Origin: JAGMDK01 sp023128695 | GTDB lineage: Bacteria; Planctomycetota; Phycisphaerae; UBA1845; Fen-1342 | Direction: 5' to 3' | Length of the DNA: 10,838 bases | NCBI GenBank assembly: GCA_030628805.1 | Contig: DAOVQG010000156.1 | Location: 1 to 10,838 of the forward strand | In this document: one piece after another, positions 1-5,831 of the stretch | How positions within the stretch are numbered: position 1 is the stretch's first letter | How the letters are laid out: each line of letters starts with the position of its first letter | Notes under the pieces: model-generated | Databases searched by the model: none | The model's input: the letters and a program-made list of their open reading frames with translations, nothing else | What the model was told of the DNA's origin: nothing | Program-made: the position numbers and the translations under genes

Positions 1-14
1 AAGTCGCAGGTATT

Positions 15-33
15 CACGGCCGACACGGCCGTG
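15..33. repeat. Short GC-rich palindrome (CACGGCCG hairpin)
   Basis: Perfect 8-bp arms CACGGCCG and CGGCCGTG enclose the loop ACA. The right arm runs into GTGCCAC, the same ending as the palindromes at 1644 and 2695, so this looks like a diverged member of the same dispersed family. It lies downstream of the adaptor gene. No T-tract follows on either strand, so a standard intrinsic terminator is not supported. Confidence 0.6.
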
Positions 34-50
34 CCACCCATCGAACGAGC

Positions 51-144
51 GGGAGGGCGAGGCTCCTGCGGGAGGGCGAGGCTCCTGCCGAGCCGTACGT
101 TCGATTTCATCCGGGGCACGGCTCGGCAGGAGCCTCGCCCTCCC
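51..144. repeat. 19-bp tandem repeat plus perfect 27-bp inverted repeat
   Basis: A 19-bp unit beginning GGGAGGGCGAGG occurs twice in direct tandem, at 51-69 and 70-88. The second copy extends into a 27-bp segment (70-96) whose exact reverse complement lies at 118-144, leaving a 21-base loop. RNA from either strand could form a very stable stem. It starts 15 bases beyond the stop codon of the HlyD-like gene, so it could protect or end that transcript, but there is no U-tract. A dispersed repeat or a MITE-like remnant is an equally good reading. Confidence 0.75.
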
Positions 145-159
145 AGGCCACCCACGCTA

Positions 160-1608
160 TTATTCCTCCTGATCCGAGTCGTTTTCCGTTTCGTCGCTCG
201 GCCGGGTAGTAGCGGCGGCCGCGTCGCCGCCGTCCGCACTCTCACCCTCACCGGCACCCTCCTCGGCGTCACCGACACCCTCCTCGGCGTCACCGGCACC
301 CTCATCGGCGTCAGCCGAATCCTCTTCCTTGGCTTCGGCCTCCGGTTTCTCCTCCACTTTAATCGCCGACCCGTCCTTGAGTTGGTCCAGGCTACGGTAC
401 GGACCGGTGACCACCGTGTCTTCCAACGTGATGCCCGCGGTGATTTCAACCCGGGTGGCGTCGTTAATTCCAGTCTGCACGAGGTGCGGATGAGCCTTGC
501 CGTCCTCGATACAGAAGACCAGGCGGATATACTCGGCCACATTCTGTTCGGCTTCTGGATCCTCTGCGGCACGTTTCGCATCGTGCTGTTTGACCAATTC
601 CTCCGGCAGGTCCCGCCGCCGGCGATATACCACCGCCTCGACGGGGATGGTGACGGCGTTCTCCTTCCGGGCGACCTCGATCTCGACGTTGGCGGTCATG
701 CCCGGCTTGACGCGCTCATCCGGGCCGGTGATGAGCACCAGGGTCTCAAACGTAACCACGTCGCGTCCATGGGGCTTGGTGCCCTTCGTCCCGACGCGGA
801 GAACACGCCCCGGGATGCTCCGCCGGGTGTCCGACTGGAGGTAGATGCGAGCCGGCTGACCGGTCGCGGCCAACGGAGCATCGGCCTCATCCACCTTGCA
901 GCGGACCTGCATCTTCGACAGGTCGCTGACGACCATGATCCGCGTGCCGAGGTTGTTCATCGTCCCGGTCACGACGACCTCGCCCTGCTTGGCGAAACGC
1001 TGGGAGATGACCCCGCCCAGCGGAGCGGTAATGACCGTCTTTTCCAGATCCTCCTCGGCGGATTGCTGCGCGGCTTTCGCGGCGACGAGCTCCTGCTTGC
1101 GCATTTCGAGCCCGGCCCGGGCCCCGACCAGAATCGTGCGATATTGGGACACGGTATCCGCGGACGTGGCTCCGAGCTCGATGAGCCGCCGCTCTTGGTT
1201 ATAGTCGAGCTGGGCCTTCTCGACGTTCGCCTCGGCCTGCCGGATGGCGGCCTCGAGCCGGGCGACGTTGGCCTTCGCGGAGAGCACGCGAGCCCGGTAG
1301 TCGGCGTCGTCCAGGCGGCAGAGCAGGTCGCCTTTCCGCACCTGATCCCCCTCCTCGACCGGCATCTCCAAAATCTTGGCGACGATCTCGGAGCTGATGT
1401 CGACCTCGGCGATGGCCTCGACCTCGCCCGGGGCCTGGACGGTGCGGATGATCTCGCGCTCCTCCGGCTGTGTGGTTTCGACCAAGAGCTCGAGTTCGCG
1501 GGCCACGTTCAGCAGGCTTTTGCCGTCCTCGCTGCGGGTGAGGTCGTTGAGATAATAGATCCCGCCCACGATGATTCCGAGGATCACAATGCCGATGATC
1601 GTTTTCAT
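160..1608 (-). CDS. HlyD/MacA-type periplasmic adaptor (membrane fusion protein)
   Basis: A 482-residue membrane fusion protein of the RND/ABC efflux adaptor family, which bridges an inner-membrane transporter to the outer membrane. Residues 3-20 form an N-terminal membrane anchor. A barrel-sandwich (lipoyl-like) half follows near 62-100, with EEGDQVRKGDLL. A long alpha-helical hairpin rich in Ala, Glu and Gln spans about 105-190. The second lipoyl half (ITAPLGGVISQRFAKQGEVV, about 193-212) leads into beta-barrel segments with VKPGMTANVEIEV at 300-312. Residues 420-482 are an unusual acidic low-complexity tail. The start is well supported by AGGAG six bases before the ATG. It lies 82 bases after the YIP1-family gene on the same strand. 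By analogy with MacA-MacB, an ABC ATPase and permease may follow beyond the left edge. The substrate cannot be inferred. Confidence 0.9.
   Translation of the reverse strand: MKTIIGIVILGIIVGGIYYLNDLTRSEDGKSLLNVARELELLVETTQPEEREIIRTVQAPGEVEAIAEVDISSEIVAKILEMPVEEGDQVRKGDLLCRLDDADYRARVLSAKANVARLEAAIRQAEANVEKAQLDYNQERRLIELGATSADTVSQYRTILVGARAGLEMRKQELVAAKAAQQSAEEDLEKTVITAPLGGVISQRFAKQGEVVVTGTMNNLGTRIMVVSDLSKMQVRCKVDEADAPLAATGQPARIYLQSDTRRSIPGRVLRVGTKGTKPHGRDVVTFETLVLITGPDERVKPGMTANVEIEVARKENAVTIPVEAVVYRRRRDLPEELVKQHDAKRAAEDPEAEQNVAEYIRLVFCIEDGKAHPHLVQTGINDATRVEITAGITLEDTVVTGPYRSLDQLKDGSAIKVEEKPEAEAKEEDSADADEGAGDAEEGVGDAEEGAGEGESADGGDAAAATTRPSDETENDSDQEE
251..313 (-). repeat. In-frame 21-bp tandem repeat in the adaptor tail
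   Basis: Three adjacent 21-bp units (251-271, 272-292, 293-313) differ by only a few bases and encode the heptad DAEEGxG (DADEGAG, DAEEGVG, DAEEGAG) in the acidic C-terminus of the HlyD-like protein. The unit length is a multiple of three, so a change in copy number would lengthen or shorten the tail without a frameshift. Confidence 0.8.
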
Positions 1609-1642
1609 ATTCGACTCCTATCGACTCACGGGAGCCGCCGTC

Positions 1643-1694
1643 CCACCGGCTGGAAGCCGGTGCCACACAAAGATGTAGCGCCGAACGGTACTAC
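1643..1694. repeat. Dispersed palindromic module, copy A
   Basis: The hairpin CACCGGCTGGAAGCCGGTG (1644-1662) has 8-bp arms and a GGA loop. It is followed by CACACAAAGATGTAGC, a linker closely matching the copy at 2695. The second hairpin of the module is degenerate here (GCCGAACGGTAC). The last bases hold the TAG stop of the YIP1-family gene (complement of 1691-1693). The copy sits between that gene and the adaptor gene. Confidence 0.7.
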
Positions 1695-2512
1695 CCATTT
1701 GTCGCTCCGCCGCCGCTAGCCATCCCGGTGACCGAAACGACCGTCAGCGCGGTTCGCCCGCCGGTCCCGGACAGCCAGCACAGGATACAGATGCCCCACG
1801 CCCGCCAGCCGCGTAGCTGCCGCGTGACGGACAAGCCGACGATCACCACCAGCCAGTACCAGATGCGAAACGGGTCCAAGGCCGTCAGCAGTCCGGACAA
1901 CGCCGCCAGGTTGGTCACGTTTTCAGGCGTCAAGCTGCCCTCTTCCACGAACAAGCGTGTGAGCAGTGTCAGAGACGTGCTCACTTCCAACGTCCCATAG
2001 CTAAGCATTAACACGAGCGTAAGAAGTAGCCGCAGGGCGTCGATAAAGCCGGCGAACACGCAGATGGTCAACAGCGTGTGCCATTCGGGTTTCCGGCCGG
2101 TCAGGGCCACCACGCCATACAGCACGGCGGCGATCAGCAGGGCCGCGGCCAGGGCCTTGGCCGGCTCGGCGGCGATGACGCGGATGCGCGTGAGCAGCTT
2201 CTGAAACTCCCCCATTTTGATTTCCTGCTCATACAGATCGCGTAAGGCGGAGCGCTCCACGACATCCCGCTGGGCACTGTCGATCTGCTTGATCCGCTCG
2301 CGAACCCGGCGGTTGATCTCCTGGTCGATGAGCCCGCATTCCACCGTCGCGTATCCGATCAGCGTCACGAAGGTCAGGAGGATCAGCAGCGGCCAGCCCC
2401 ACGCCGCCACGTCTTCGACCCGGGCGAACAGCCGGCGCGGCGCGAATATAGCAGCCGGAATGTCCCGGATACCCACGGTTCTACGCGTTACGGCCTCGAG
2501 CGGCTGTGACAA
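1691..2512 (-). CDS. YIP1-family integral membrane protein
   Basis: A 273-residue polytopic membrane protein that I read as a bacterial YIP1-domain protein. The N-terminus has the family's usual character (an IFAPRRLFARVED-type segment at 22-34 just before helix 1). Predicted helices lie near 38-57, 118-137, 146-170, 203-230 and 238-258, with a charged, probably coiled segment at 64-112 between the first two. The role of bacterial YIP1 proteins is poorly known; they often lie beside transporter genes, as here next to a HlyD-type adaptor. The only upstream in-frame start is TTG, preceded by GAGGG seven bases away; a later GTG at codon 13 is the alternative. The stop abuts repeat copy A. Function beyond membrane location is not shown. 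Confidence 0.75.
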   Translation of the reverse strand: MSQPLEAVTRRTVGIRDIPAAIFAPRRLFARVEDVAAWGWPLLILLTFVTLIGYATVECGLIDQEINRRVRERIKQIDSAQRDVVERSALRDLYEQEIKMGEFQKLLTRIRVIAAEPAKALAAALLIAAVLYGVVALTGRKPEWHTLLTICVFAGFIDALRLLLTLVLMLSYGTLEVSTSLTLLTRLFVEEGSLTPENVTNLAALSGLLTALDPFRIWYWLVVIVGLSVTRQLRGWRAWGICILCWLSGTGGRTALTVVSVTGMASGGGATNG

Positions 2513-2519
2513 CGAGATA

Positions 2520-2524
2520 CCCTC
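2520..2524 (-). promoter_or_regulatory. Ribosome binding site deciding the TTG start of the YIP1-family gene
   Basis: GAGGG lies seven bases before TTG on the minus strand. An in-frame TAG a few codons upstream closes the frame and no ATG precedes the first membrane helix, so this site argues for TTG initiation. Confidence 0.5.
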
Positions 2525-2606
2525 GTACTACACCAGCCCCCACAACAGAGGGCCATGGCAAAGATCTTTCCCAATACGGTCGCACCGCGCCCACCACGGC
2601 GGACCC

Positions 2607-2612
2607 ATTATA
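2607..2612 (-). promoter_or_regulatory. Possible -10 element (TATAAT)
   Basis: An exact TATAAT on the minus strand lies upstream of the YIP1-family gene in otherwise GC-rich DNA. No matching -35 box is seen. It would allow the YIP1-adaptor pair to be transcribed independently of the Rnf operon. Confidence 0.25.
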
Positions 2613-2694
2613 AGTTGGGCGCCGCCCATCCCAGTTGTATTTACGGAAACCAACAGAATATTCGCACAGAGCGACAAAAACCGACAACAGTATC

Positions 2695-2751
2695 CACCGG
2701 CAAGATGCCGGTGCCACACACGAATGTAGCGGCCGGGCTCCGTACCGGCCG
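2695..2751. repeat. Dispersed double-hairpin module, copy B
   Basis: Hairpin 1 is CACCGGCAAGATGCCGGTG (2695-2713; 8-bp arms, AGA loop). A linker CCACACACGAATGTAG follows. Hairpin 2 (2730-2751) has arms CGGCCGG and CCGGCCG around an 8-base loop. Hairpin 2 matches copy C at 7028-7049 at all but one loop base. In hairpin 1 the eighth base pair is A-T here and T-A in copies A and C, a compensatory change. It lies downstream of rnfB, with no T-tract. Confidence 0.8.
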
Positions 2752-2798
2752 TGGGAACGTGGGAACGTGACAAGGTGATAAGGTGATAAGGTGATAAG
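2751..2798. repeat. Six tandem octamers (GTGGGAAC to GTGATAAG)
   Basis: Six 8-bp units in register: GTGGGAAC twice, GTGACAAG once, GTGATAAG three times. The change from one variant to the next looks like stepwise duplication and mutation. It directly abuts hairpin 2 of copy B and is the same octamer family as the arms at 3702-3823. Confidence 0.8.
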
Positions 2799-2800
2799 GT

Positions 2801-2825
2801 CTAGTTTCTAGTCTCTAGTTTCTAG
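2801..2825. repeat. CTAGTTTCTAG duplicated around the rnfB stop codon
   Basis: CTAGTTTCTAG occurs at 2801-2811 and again at 2815-2825, separated by TCT. The second copy contains the rnfB stop (complement of 2815-2817) and the codons for the final residues, so repeat DNA supplies the end of that gene. Confidence 0.75.
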
Positions 2826-3678
2826 ATGTAGCGGCTTTCTCAGCGGCAAGCTGCTCGGCGTGTTTGAGCTTGGGCCGGCCGAAATAGAGCAATATCTCGG
2901 CCGGGCATTTATCGAGGACCTTCTTGACTTCCTCGGTCTCCTCGCCGGTGTACTTCTCGTAGTTGATGTCGGCGATGTTGCCGGGGACCTCGAACACGTC
3001 CGGCGCGAACCGCTGGCACAATTTGCAGCCGATGCAGCCGACCTTACAGACCGCCTTGACCGCCTTGGCGGACTCCTTGTTGGCACAGGCGACGACCAGC
3101 ATGCGTTCTTCCTTGAACGGGATCAGCTCGATCAGGTCGCGCGGGCAGGCCTTGACGCACGCGCCGCAGCCGGTGCACTTGTCGTAATCCACCACCGGCC
3201 TGCCTTCAACCATGTGCAGGGCGTCGAAGGTACAGGCTCGCACGCAATCGCTGTAACCGAGGCAGCCGTAGGCGCAGGCCTGTGTGACGCCGACGATGTT
3301 GGCCCCCACGCAGGTTTCGATACCCTCGTAGGGGACGACGCCGAGCTTGTCTTGGGTTTTGGCGCCGCAGTGGACGATGGGGCGGAAGGGGGCGGTCTGG
3401 ACGACCTCGATACCGAGGATGGCGGCGACGTCAGCGGCGGTTTCCGCGCCGCCGACGGGGCAACCGTCACAGGGTGCTTTTCCCTCGACGACGGCCTTGG
3501 CGAAGTCGGCGCAGCCGGCAAAGCCGCAACCGCCGCAGTTGGCGGAGGGCAGAACCTCGTTGATCTGCTCGATGCGCGGGTCTTCATCGACACGTAGTAT
3601 CTCTTTGGCGACGCCCAGCAGCGTGGCGAAGATGAGGGTCAAACCGAACAGAATTATAGCGGCCATGACAATAGTCAT
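2815..3678 (-). CDS. rnfB: Rnf complex subunit RnfB (iron-sulfur, ferredoxin-interacting)
   Basis: A 287-residue subunit of the ferredoxin:NAD+ oxidoreductase, taken to be the entry point for electrons from reduced ferredoxin. A membrane helix at about 4-24 anchors it. It is followed by the RnfB four-cysteine domain (C48, C51, C56, C73; NCGGCGFAGCADF). Ferredoxin-type motifs come next: C135/C139/C145/C149, then C168/C171/C174/C178 (CTGCGACVKACP), then C211/C215/C218/C221 with C258. The cysteine count fits the longer clostridial-type RnfB rather than the roughly 190-residue E. coli form. One motif reads CTFD where CPFD is usual. The start has GGAG eight bases upstream. It is the last gene of the operon, 148 bases after rnfA, a spacer filled by a long inverted octamer repeat. 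The last few residues (AATSRN) are encoded by repeat-like DNA. Confidence 0.96.
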   Translation of the reverse strand: MTIVMAAIILFGLTLIFATLLGVAKEILRVDEDPRIEQINEVLPSANCGGCGFAGCADFAKAVVEGKAPCDGCPVGGAETAADVAAILGIEVVQTAPFRPIVHCGAKTQDKLGVVPYEGIETCVGANIVGVTQACAYGCLGYSDCVRACTFDALHMVEGRPVVDYDKCTGCGACVKACPRDLIELIPFKEERMLVVACANKESAKAVKAVCKVGCIGCKLCQRFAPDVFEVPGNIADINYEKYTGEETEEVKKVLDKCPAEILLYFGRPKLKHAEQLAAEKAATSRN

Positions 3679-3701
3679 GATGGCTTCTCCGCAGTCGTAA
3701 T

Positions 3702-3823
3702 GGGTGATAAGGTGAAAAGGTGAAAAGGTGATAAGGGCGCGGAGTCGAAAACGCTCTGGTCCGATCCAAACGGCTTGATAAACCCAAACCTTATCACTTT
3801 ATCACCTTTTCACCTTATCACCC
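3702..3823. repeat. Long inverted repeat of GTGATAAG octamers between rnfA and rnfB
   Basis: The left arm (3702-3737) contains four tandem octamers: GTGATAAG, GTGAAAAG, GTGAAAAG, GTGATAAG. The right arm (3789-3823) is their reverse complement with two mismatches over 35 bases. The 51-base loop holds no gene. In the operon transcript this would form a stem of about 35 bp that begins a few bases after the rnfA stop codon and ends about 25 bases before the rnfB start. It could affect RNA stability or the relative yield of RnfB, or be a neutral repeat insertion. Confidence 0.85.
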
Positions 3824-3826
3824 TTC

Positions 3827-4450
3827 TTACTTTCCTATGCCCGTGAAGCCGGTAAAGGCCAGGGCCAATATGCCGGCTACCAGCAGCGTGATGCCCGCGC
3901 CTTGGAAGGGCTTGGGTACGTTACTGAAACGTATGTGCTCGCGAATGCCGGCCATGATGCTGATCGCCAACATGAAGCCGAGCCCGCCGCCGAAGGCGTA
4001 GATCAACGCGTTCAGGAACGGCTGCGTCTCGGGCTTCATGTAGATATACAGGCAGGCGCCCAGGATCGCGCAGTTGGTCGTGATCAGCGGCAGGAACACG
4101 CCTAGCGCGGTATACAGCGGCGGGAAGCACTTCCGCAGGTACATCTCGACGAGTTGCACCATCGAGGCGATGACCATGATGAAGGCGACGTATTGCAGGA
4201 AGTTCAGCGCCTTCGGGTCGTCGAACATCCGGCCCGCAATCGGTTCGAGGATCAGGTGCATGATGCACCAGGTGATGGCGCCGGCCATCGTTATCACGAA
4301 CGTGACGGCACAACCCATGCCGAAGGCCATATCGATCTTGCGGGACACGCCCAGGAACGGGCAGATGCCCAGAAAGCCCTGGAACACGAGGTTGTTGACC
4401 AGGACGACCGAGATGAAGATGCCGATCATGGTCGCAAAGCTGATTTCCAT
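3827..4450 (-). CDS. rnfA: Rnf complex membrane subunit RnfA
   Basis: A 207-residue integral membrane subunit with about six helices, of the RnfA/NqrE family. RnfA and RnfE are related inverted-topology proteins that form the ion-conducting core and share an iron centre in the membrane. The two conserved cysteines in GICPFLGVS (C30) and TTNCAILG (C127) match the ligand positions known for NqrD/NqrE. The ATG overlaps the rnfE stop by one base (TGATG), and GGAGG stands six bases upstream, so translation is probably coupled. rnfB follows after a repeat-filled gap. Length is slightly above the usual 190-200 residues, and no domain is missing. Confidence 0.96.
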   Translation of the reverse strand: MEISFATMIGIFISVVLVNNLVFQGFLGICPFLGVSRKIDMAFGMGCAVTFVITMAGAITWCIMHLILEPIAGRMFDDPKALNFLQYVAFIMVIASMVQLVEMYLRKCFPPLYTALGVFLPLITTNCAILGACLYIYMKPETQPFLNALIYAFGGGLGFMLAISIMAGIREHIRFSNVPKPFQGAGITLLVAGILALAFTGFTGIGK

Positions 4451-5088
4451 CAGGCACCTCCCTTCGTGCCGCCCTCGCGGATGTAGTTCACTACTCCGAC
4501 CACCGCCCCGAGCGTCAGAAACGCCCCCGGCGGAAGAACCATGATGATCCAGGCGTGCGGCTCAAAACCGGCGGGCAGCTCGAGTAATTTGTAGCTACCC
4601 GGCAGCGTGATCGAACCGGAGCCGAGGATCTCGCGGATCACGCCCAGGATCAGCAGCGCGAGCGTGAAGCCGATCCCGATCCCGAACGCGTCCGCCAGCG
4701 ATTTGCCGACGCCGTTCTTGATGGCGATGACCTCGGCCCGGCAGATGATCATGCAGTTGACGATAATCAGCGGGATGAAGGCCCCGATCGCCTTGCTGAC
4801 CTCGTACAGGTTGGCCTTGAGGAACAGATCGGCGATGGTGACAAAGGTCGCGATCGTCAAAGTGAAGATCAGGATGCGGACGTGCGGCTTGATCAGGTTC
4901 CGCAGCAGGCTGGTGATCAGGTTGGACATGACCACGACGAAGGTGGCGGCCCCGCCCATCACGAGCGCGTTTTCGACCGAGTTGGTCACCGCCAGCGTCG
5001 GGCACATGCCCAAAAGCTGGACCAGCACCGGGTTGTTGTCCAGGATGCCGGACTTGAATAATTGTGAACTTGAGACTTCCTTGGGCAT
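4450..5088 (-). CDS. rnfE: Rnf complex membrane subunit RnfE
   Basis: A 212-residue polytopic membrane protein of the RnfE/NqrD family, partner of RnfA in the membrane core of the Rnf pump. The paired cysteines are C29 in GMCPTLAVT and C112 in IVNCMIICRAE, the same numbering as the iron-ligand cysteines reported for NqrD. An additional C116 lies one turn later. About six hydrophobic helices are visible. The start has GGGAG seven bases upstream and follows the rnfG stop by four bases. Its stop shares a base with the rnfA start, so rnfG-rnfE-rnfA forms the tightest block of the operon. Confidence 0.96.
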   Translation of the reverse strand: MPKEVSSSQLFKSGILDNNPVLVQLLGMCPTLAVTNSVENALVMGGAATFVVVMSNLITSLLRNLIKPHVRILIFTLTIATFVTIADLFLKANLYEVSKAIGAFIPLIIVNCMIICRAEVIAIKNGVGKSLADAFGIGIGFTLALLILGVIREILGSGSITLPGSYKLLELPAGFEPHAWIIMVLPPGAFLTLGAVVGVVNYIREGGTKGGA

Positions 5089-5092
5089 CTAT

Positions 5093-5731
5093 TCACTCCC
5101 GTTCCGGGGGGCTCTCAATCATTGCCGAATCGTCACTCTCCCGCGGCAGTTTCGGCACCAGGCGGGCGAGCACGTCGTTGACGATGTCCATGACAAATTG
5201 GCTTGAATAGGTAGCTCCTGTGATAGCCTGTATTTGGTTATCAGTGATAGGAGTCTGCTTGACGAGTTCGAACGCCTGGTCAGTTGACTTCTTGGTGTAT
5301 TGACCAGGATAAGGGTGACCTTTCTCATGCCTAATCTTGTCACCCAGGCCAGGTGTTTCCGTATCGTCTACCACCTTGATACCAAGGATTGTGCTACCAT
5401 CCGGTGAAAGGCCGACGACGAGCGTGATTTTGTCCATGAAGCCCACGCCTTCGGCTTTGATCGCCCAGCCAGCCAGGCTACCGTCAGCCTTGAGACACTT
5501 GTACACATCGTTCTTGACGGTTTTTCCTTTGACTTGGTCTTCGAGCGTGCTCAGCTCCGGTTTCGTTTCCGGATCAAGATCGGGCACGACTTCGGCGATC
5601 GCCTCGGCCATCGCCTTGCCCTCGTTGAACTTGATCTTGTCCTGGAACGCCGTCTGCGCGCCCGCCAGCAGGCAGGCGAACACGATTCCCATCGCCAGTA
5701 CCAACCATGATTCGTCGATGAATTTCTTCAT
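5093..5731 (-). CDS. rnfG: Rnf complex FMN-binding subunit RnfG
   Basis: A membrane-anchored flavoprotein subunit, 212 residues from the preferred ATG. One N-terminal helix is followed by an extracytoplasmic FMN-binding domain. The conserved DDTETPGLGDKI and the flavinylation motif ITGATYSS are both present; FMN would be attached to the threonine after GA (residue 174 from this start). That attachment needs an ApbE-type transferase, which is not in this window. The frame could also start two codons earlier at a TTG (5737); ATG with the typical MKKF start is preferred, although neither has a clear ribosome binding site. Bases 5190-5400 are clearly poorer in GC (about 45-50%) than the flanking genes, with A/T-ending codons around the FMN motif. 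Confidence 0.94.
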   Translation of the reverse strand: MKKFIDESWLVLAMGIVFACLLAGAQTAFQDKIKFNEGKAMAEAIAEVVPDLDPETKPELSTLEDQVKGKTVKNDVYKCLKADGSLAGWAIKAEGVGFMDKITLVVGLSPDGSTILGIKVVDDTETPGLGDKIRHEKGHPYPGQYTKKSTDQAFELVKQTPITDNQIQAITGATYSSQFVMDIVNDVLARLVPKLPRESDDSAMIESPPERE

Positions 5732-5736
5732 GAGCA

Positions 5737-5761
5737 ATCAGCTTTCTTATCAGCTATCAGC
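5737..5761. repeat. TATCAGC heptamer repeats upstream of rnfG
   Basis: ATCAGC at 5737-5742 and TATCAGC at 5748-5754 and 5755-5761, separated by TTTCT. They lie directly before the rnfG start on its coding strand, where a Shine-Dalgarno sequence would be expected; none is obvious. Confidence 0.55.
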
Positions 5762-5764
5762 CAC

Positions 5765-5783
5765 GCGTACAGTCCAAGTACGC
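5765..5783. repeat. Small hairpin GCGTAC/GTACGC between rnfD and rnfG
   Basis: Perfect 6-bp arms around the 7-base loop AGTCCAA, lying between two heptamer arrays. It may be a processing or stability element, or one more member of the repeat collection. Confidence 0.45.
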
Positions 5784-5796
5784 CGCGTTTCCTACA

Positions 5797-5831
5797 ATCG
5801 TCAATCGTCAATCGTCAATCATCAATCGTCA
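5797..5831. repeat. Five tandem ATCGTCA heptamers overlapping the rnfD stop
   Basis: Units at 5797, 5804, 5811, 5818 (ATCATCA, one change) and 5825. On the coding strand of rnfD this reads as TGACGAT repeats, and the first TGA is the rnfD stop codon. Because the period is seven, stop codons recur in different frames downstream. Confidence 0.8.

Larger units (their letters stand above)
2513..2814. other. 302-bp gene-free spacer between rnfB and the YIP1-family gene
   Basis: I see no convincing gene here. The rnfB-proximal half (2695-2814) consists almost entirely of repeats. The YIP1-proximal half (2525-2690) is non-repetitive and contains TATAAT on the minus strand (2612-2607), about 95 bases before the TTG start. 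No good -35 box stands at the right distance (ACTGGG at 17 bp), so a promoter for the YIP1-adaptor pair is possible but weak. Short frames in this spacer run through the palindromes and look like chance. Confidence 0.6.

Noticed and set aside
31..1719. A 562-codon plus-strand frame antisense to the HlyD-like gene
   Set aside because: It mirrors a clear membrane fusion protein on the minus strand, has no recognisable domain, and carries the translated palindromes at both ends. Long antisense frames are expected in GC-rich genes.
2695..2751. Double hairpin as an intrinsic terminator of the Rnf operon
   Set aside because: Stems are strong, but no T-tract follows on either strand, and the same module sits inside the operon between rnfC and rnfD. 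A factor-independent terminator is not supported.
2528..2773. Short minus-strand frames in the rnfB-YIP1 spacer (71-81 codons)
   Set aside because: They run through the hairpin and octamer repeats and have no start signals or protein-like pattern, so they are treated as chance.
2751..2798. Octamer and heptamer arrays as a CRISPR
   Set aside because: Units are 7-8 bp and directly adjacent, with no spacers between them and no cas genes in the window.
2860..3597. 245-codon plus-strand frame opposite rnfB
   Set aside because: rnfB is certain from its cysteine motifs; the opposite frame has no domain and is a product of GC-rich codon positions.
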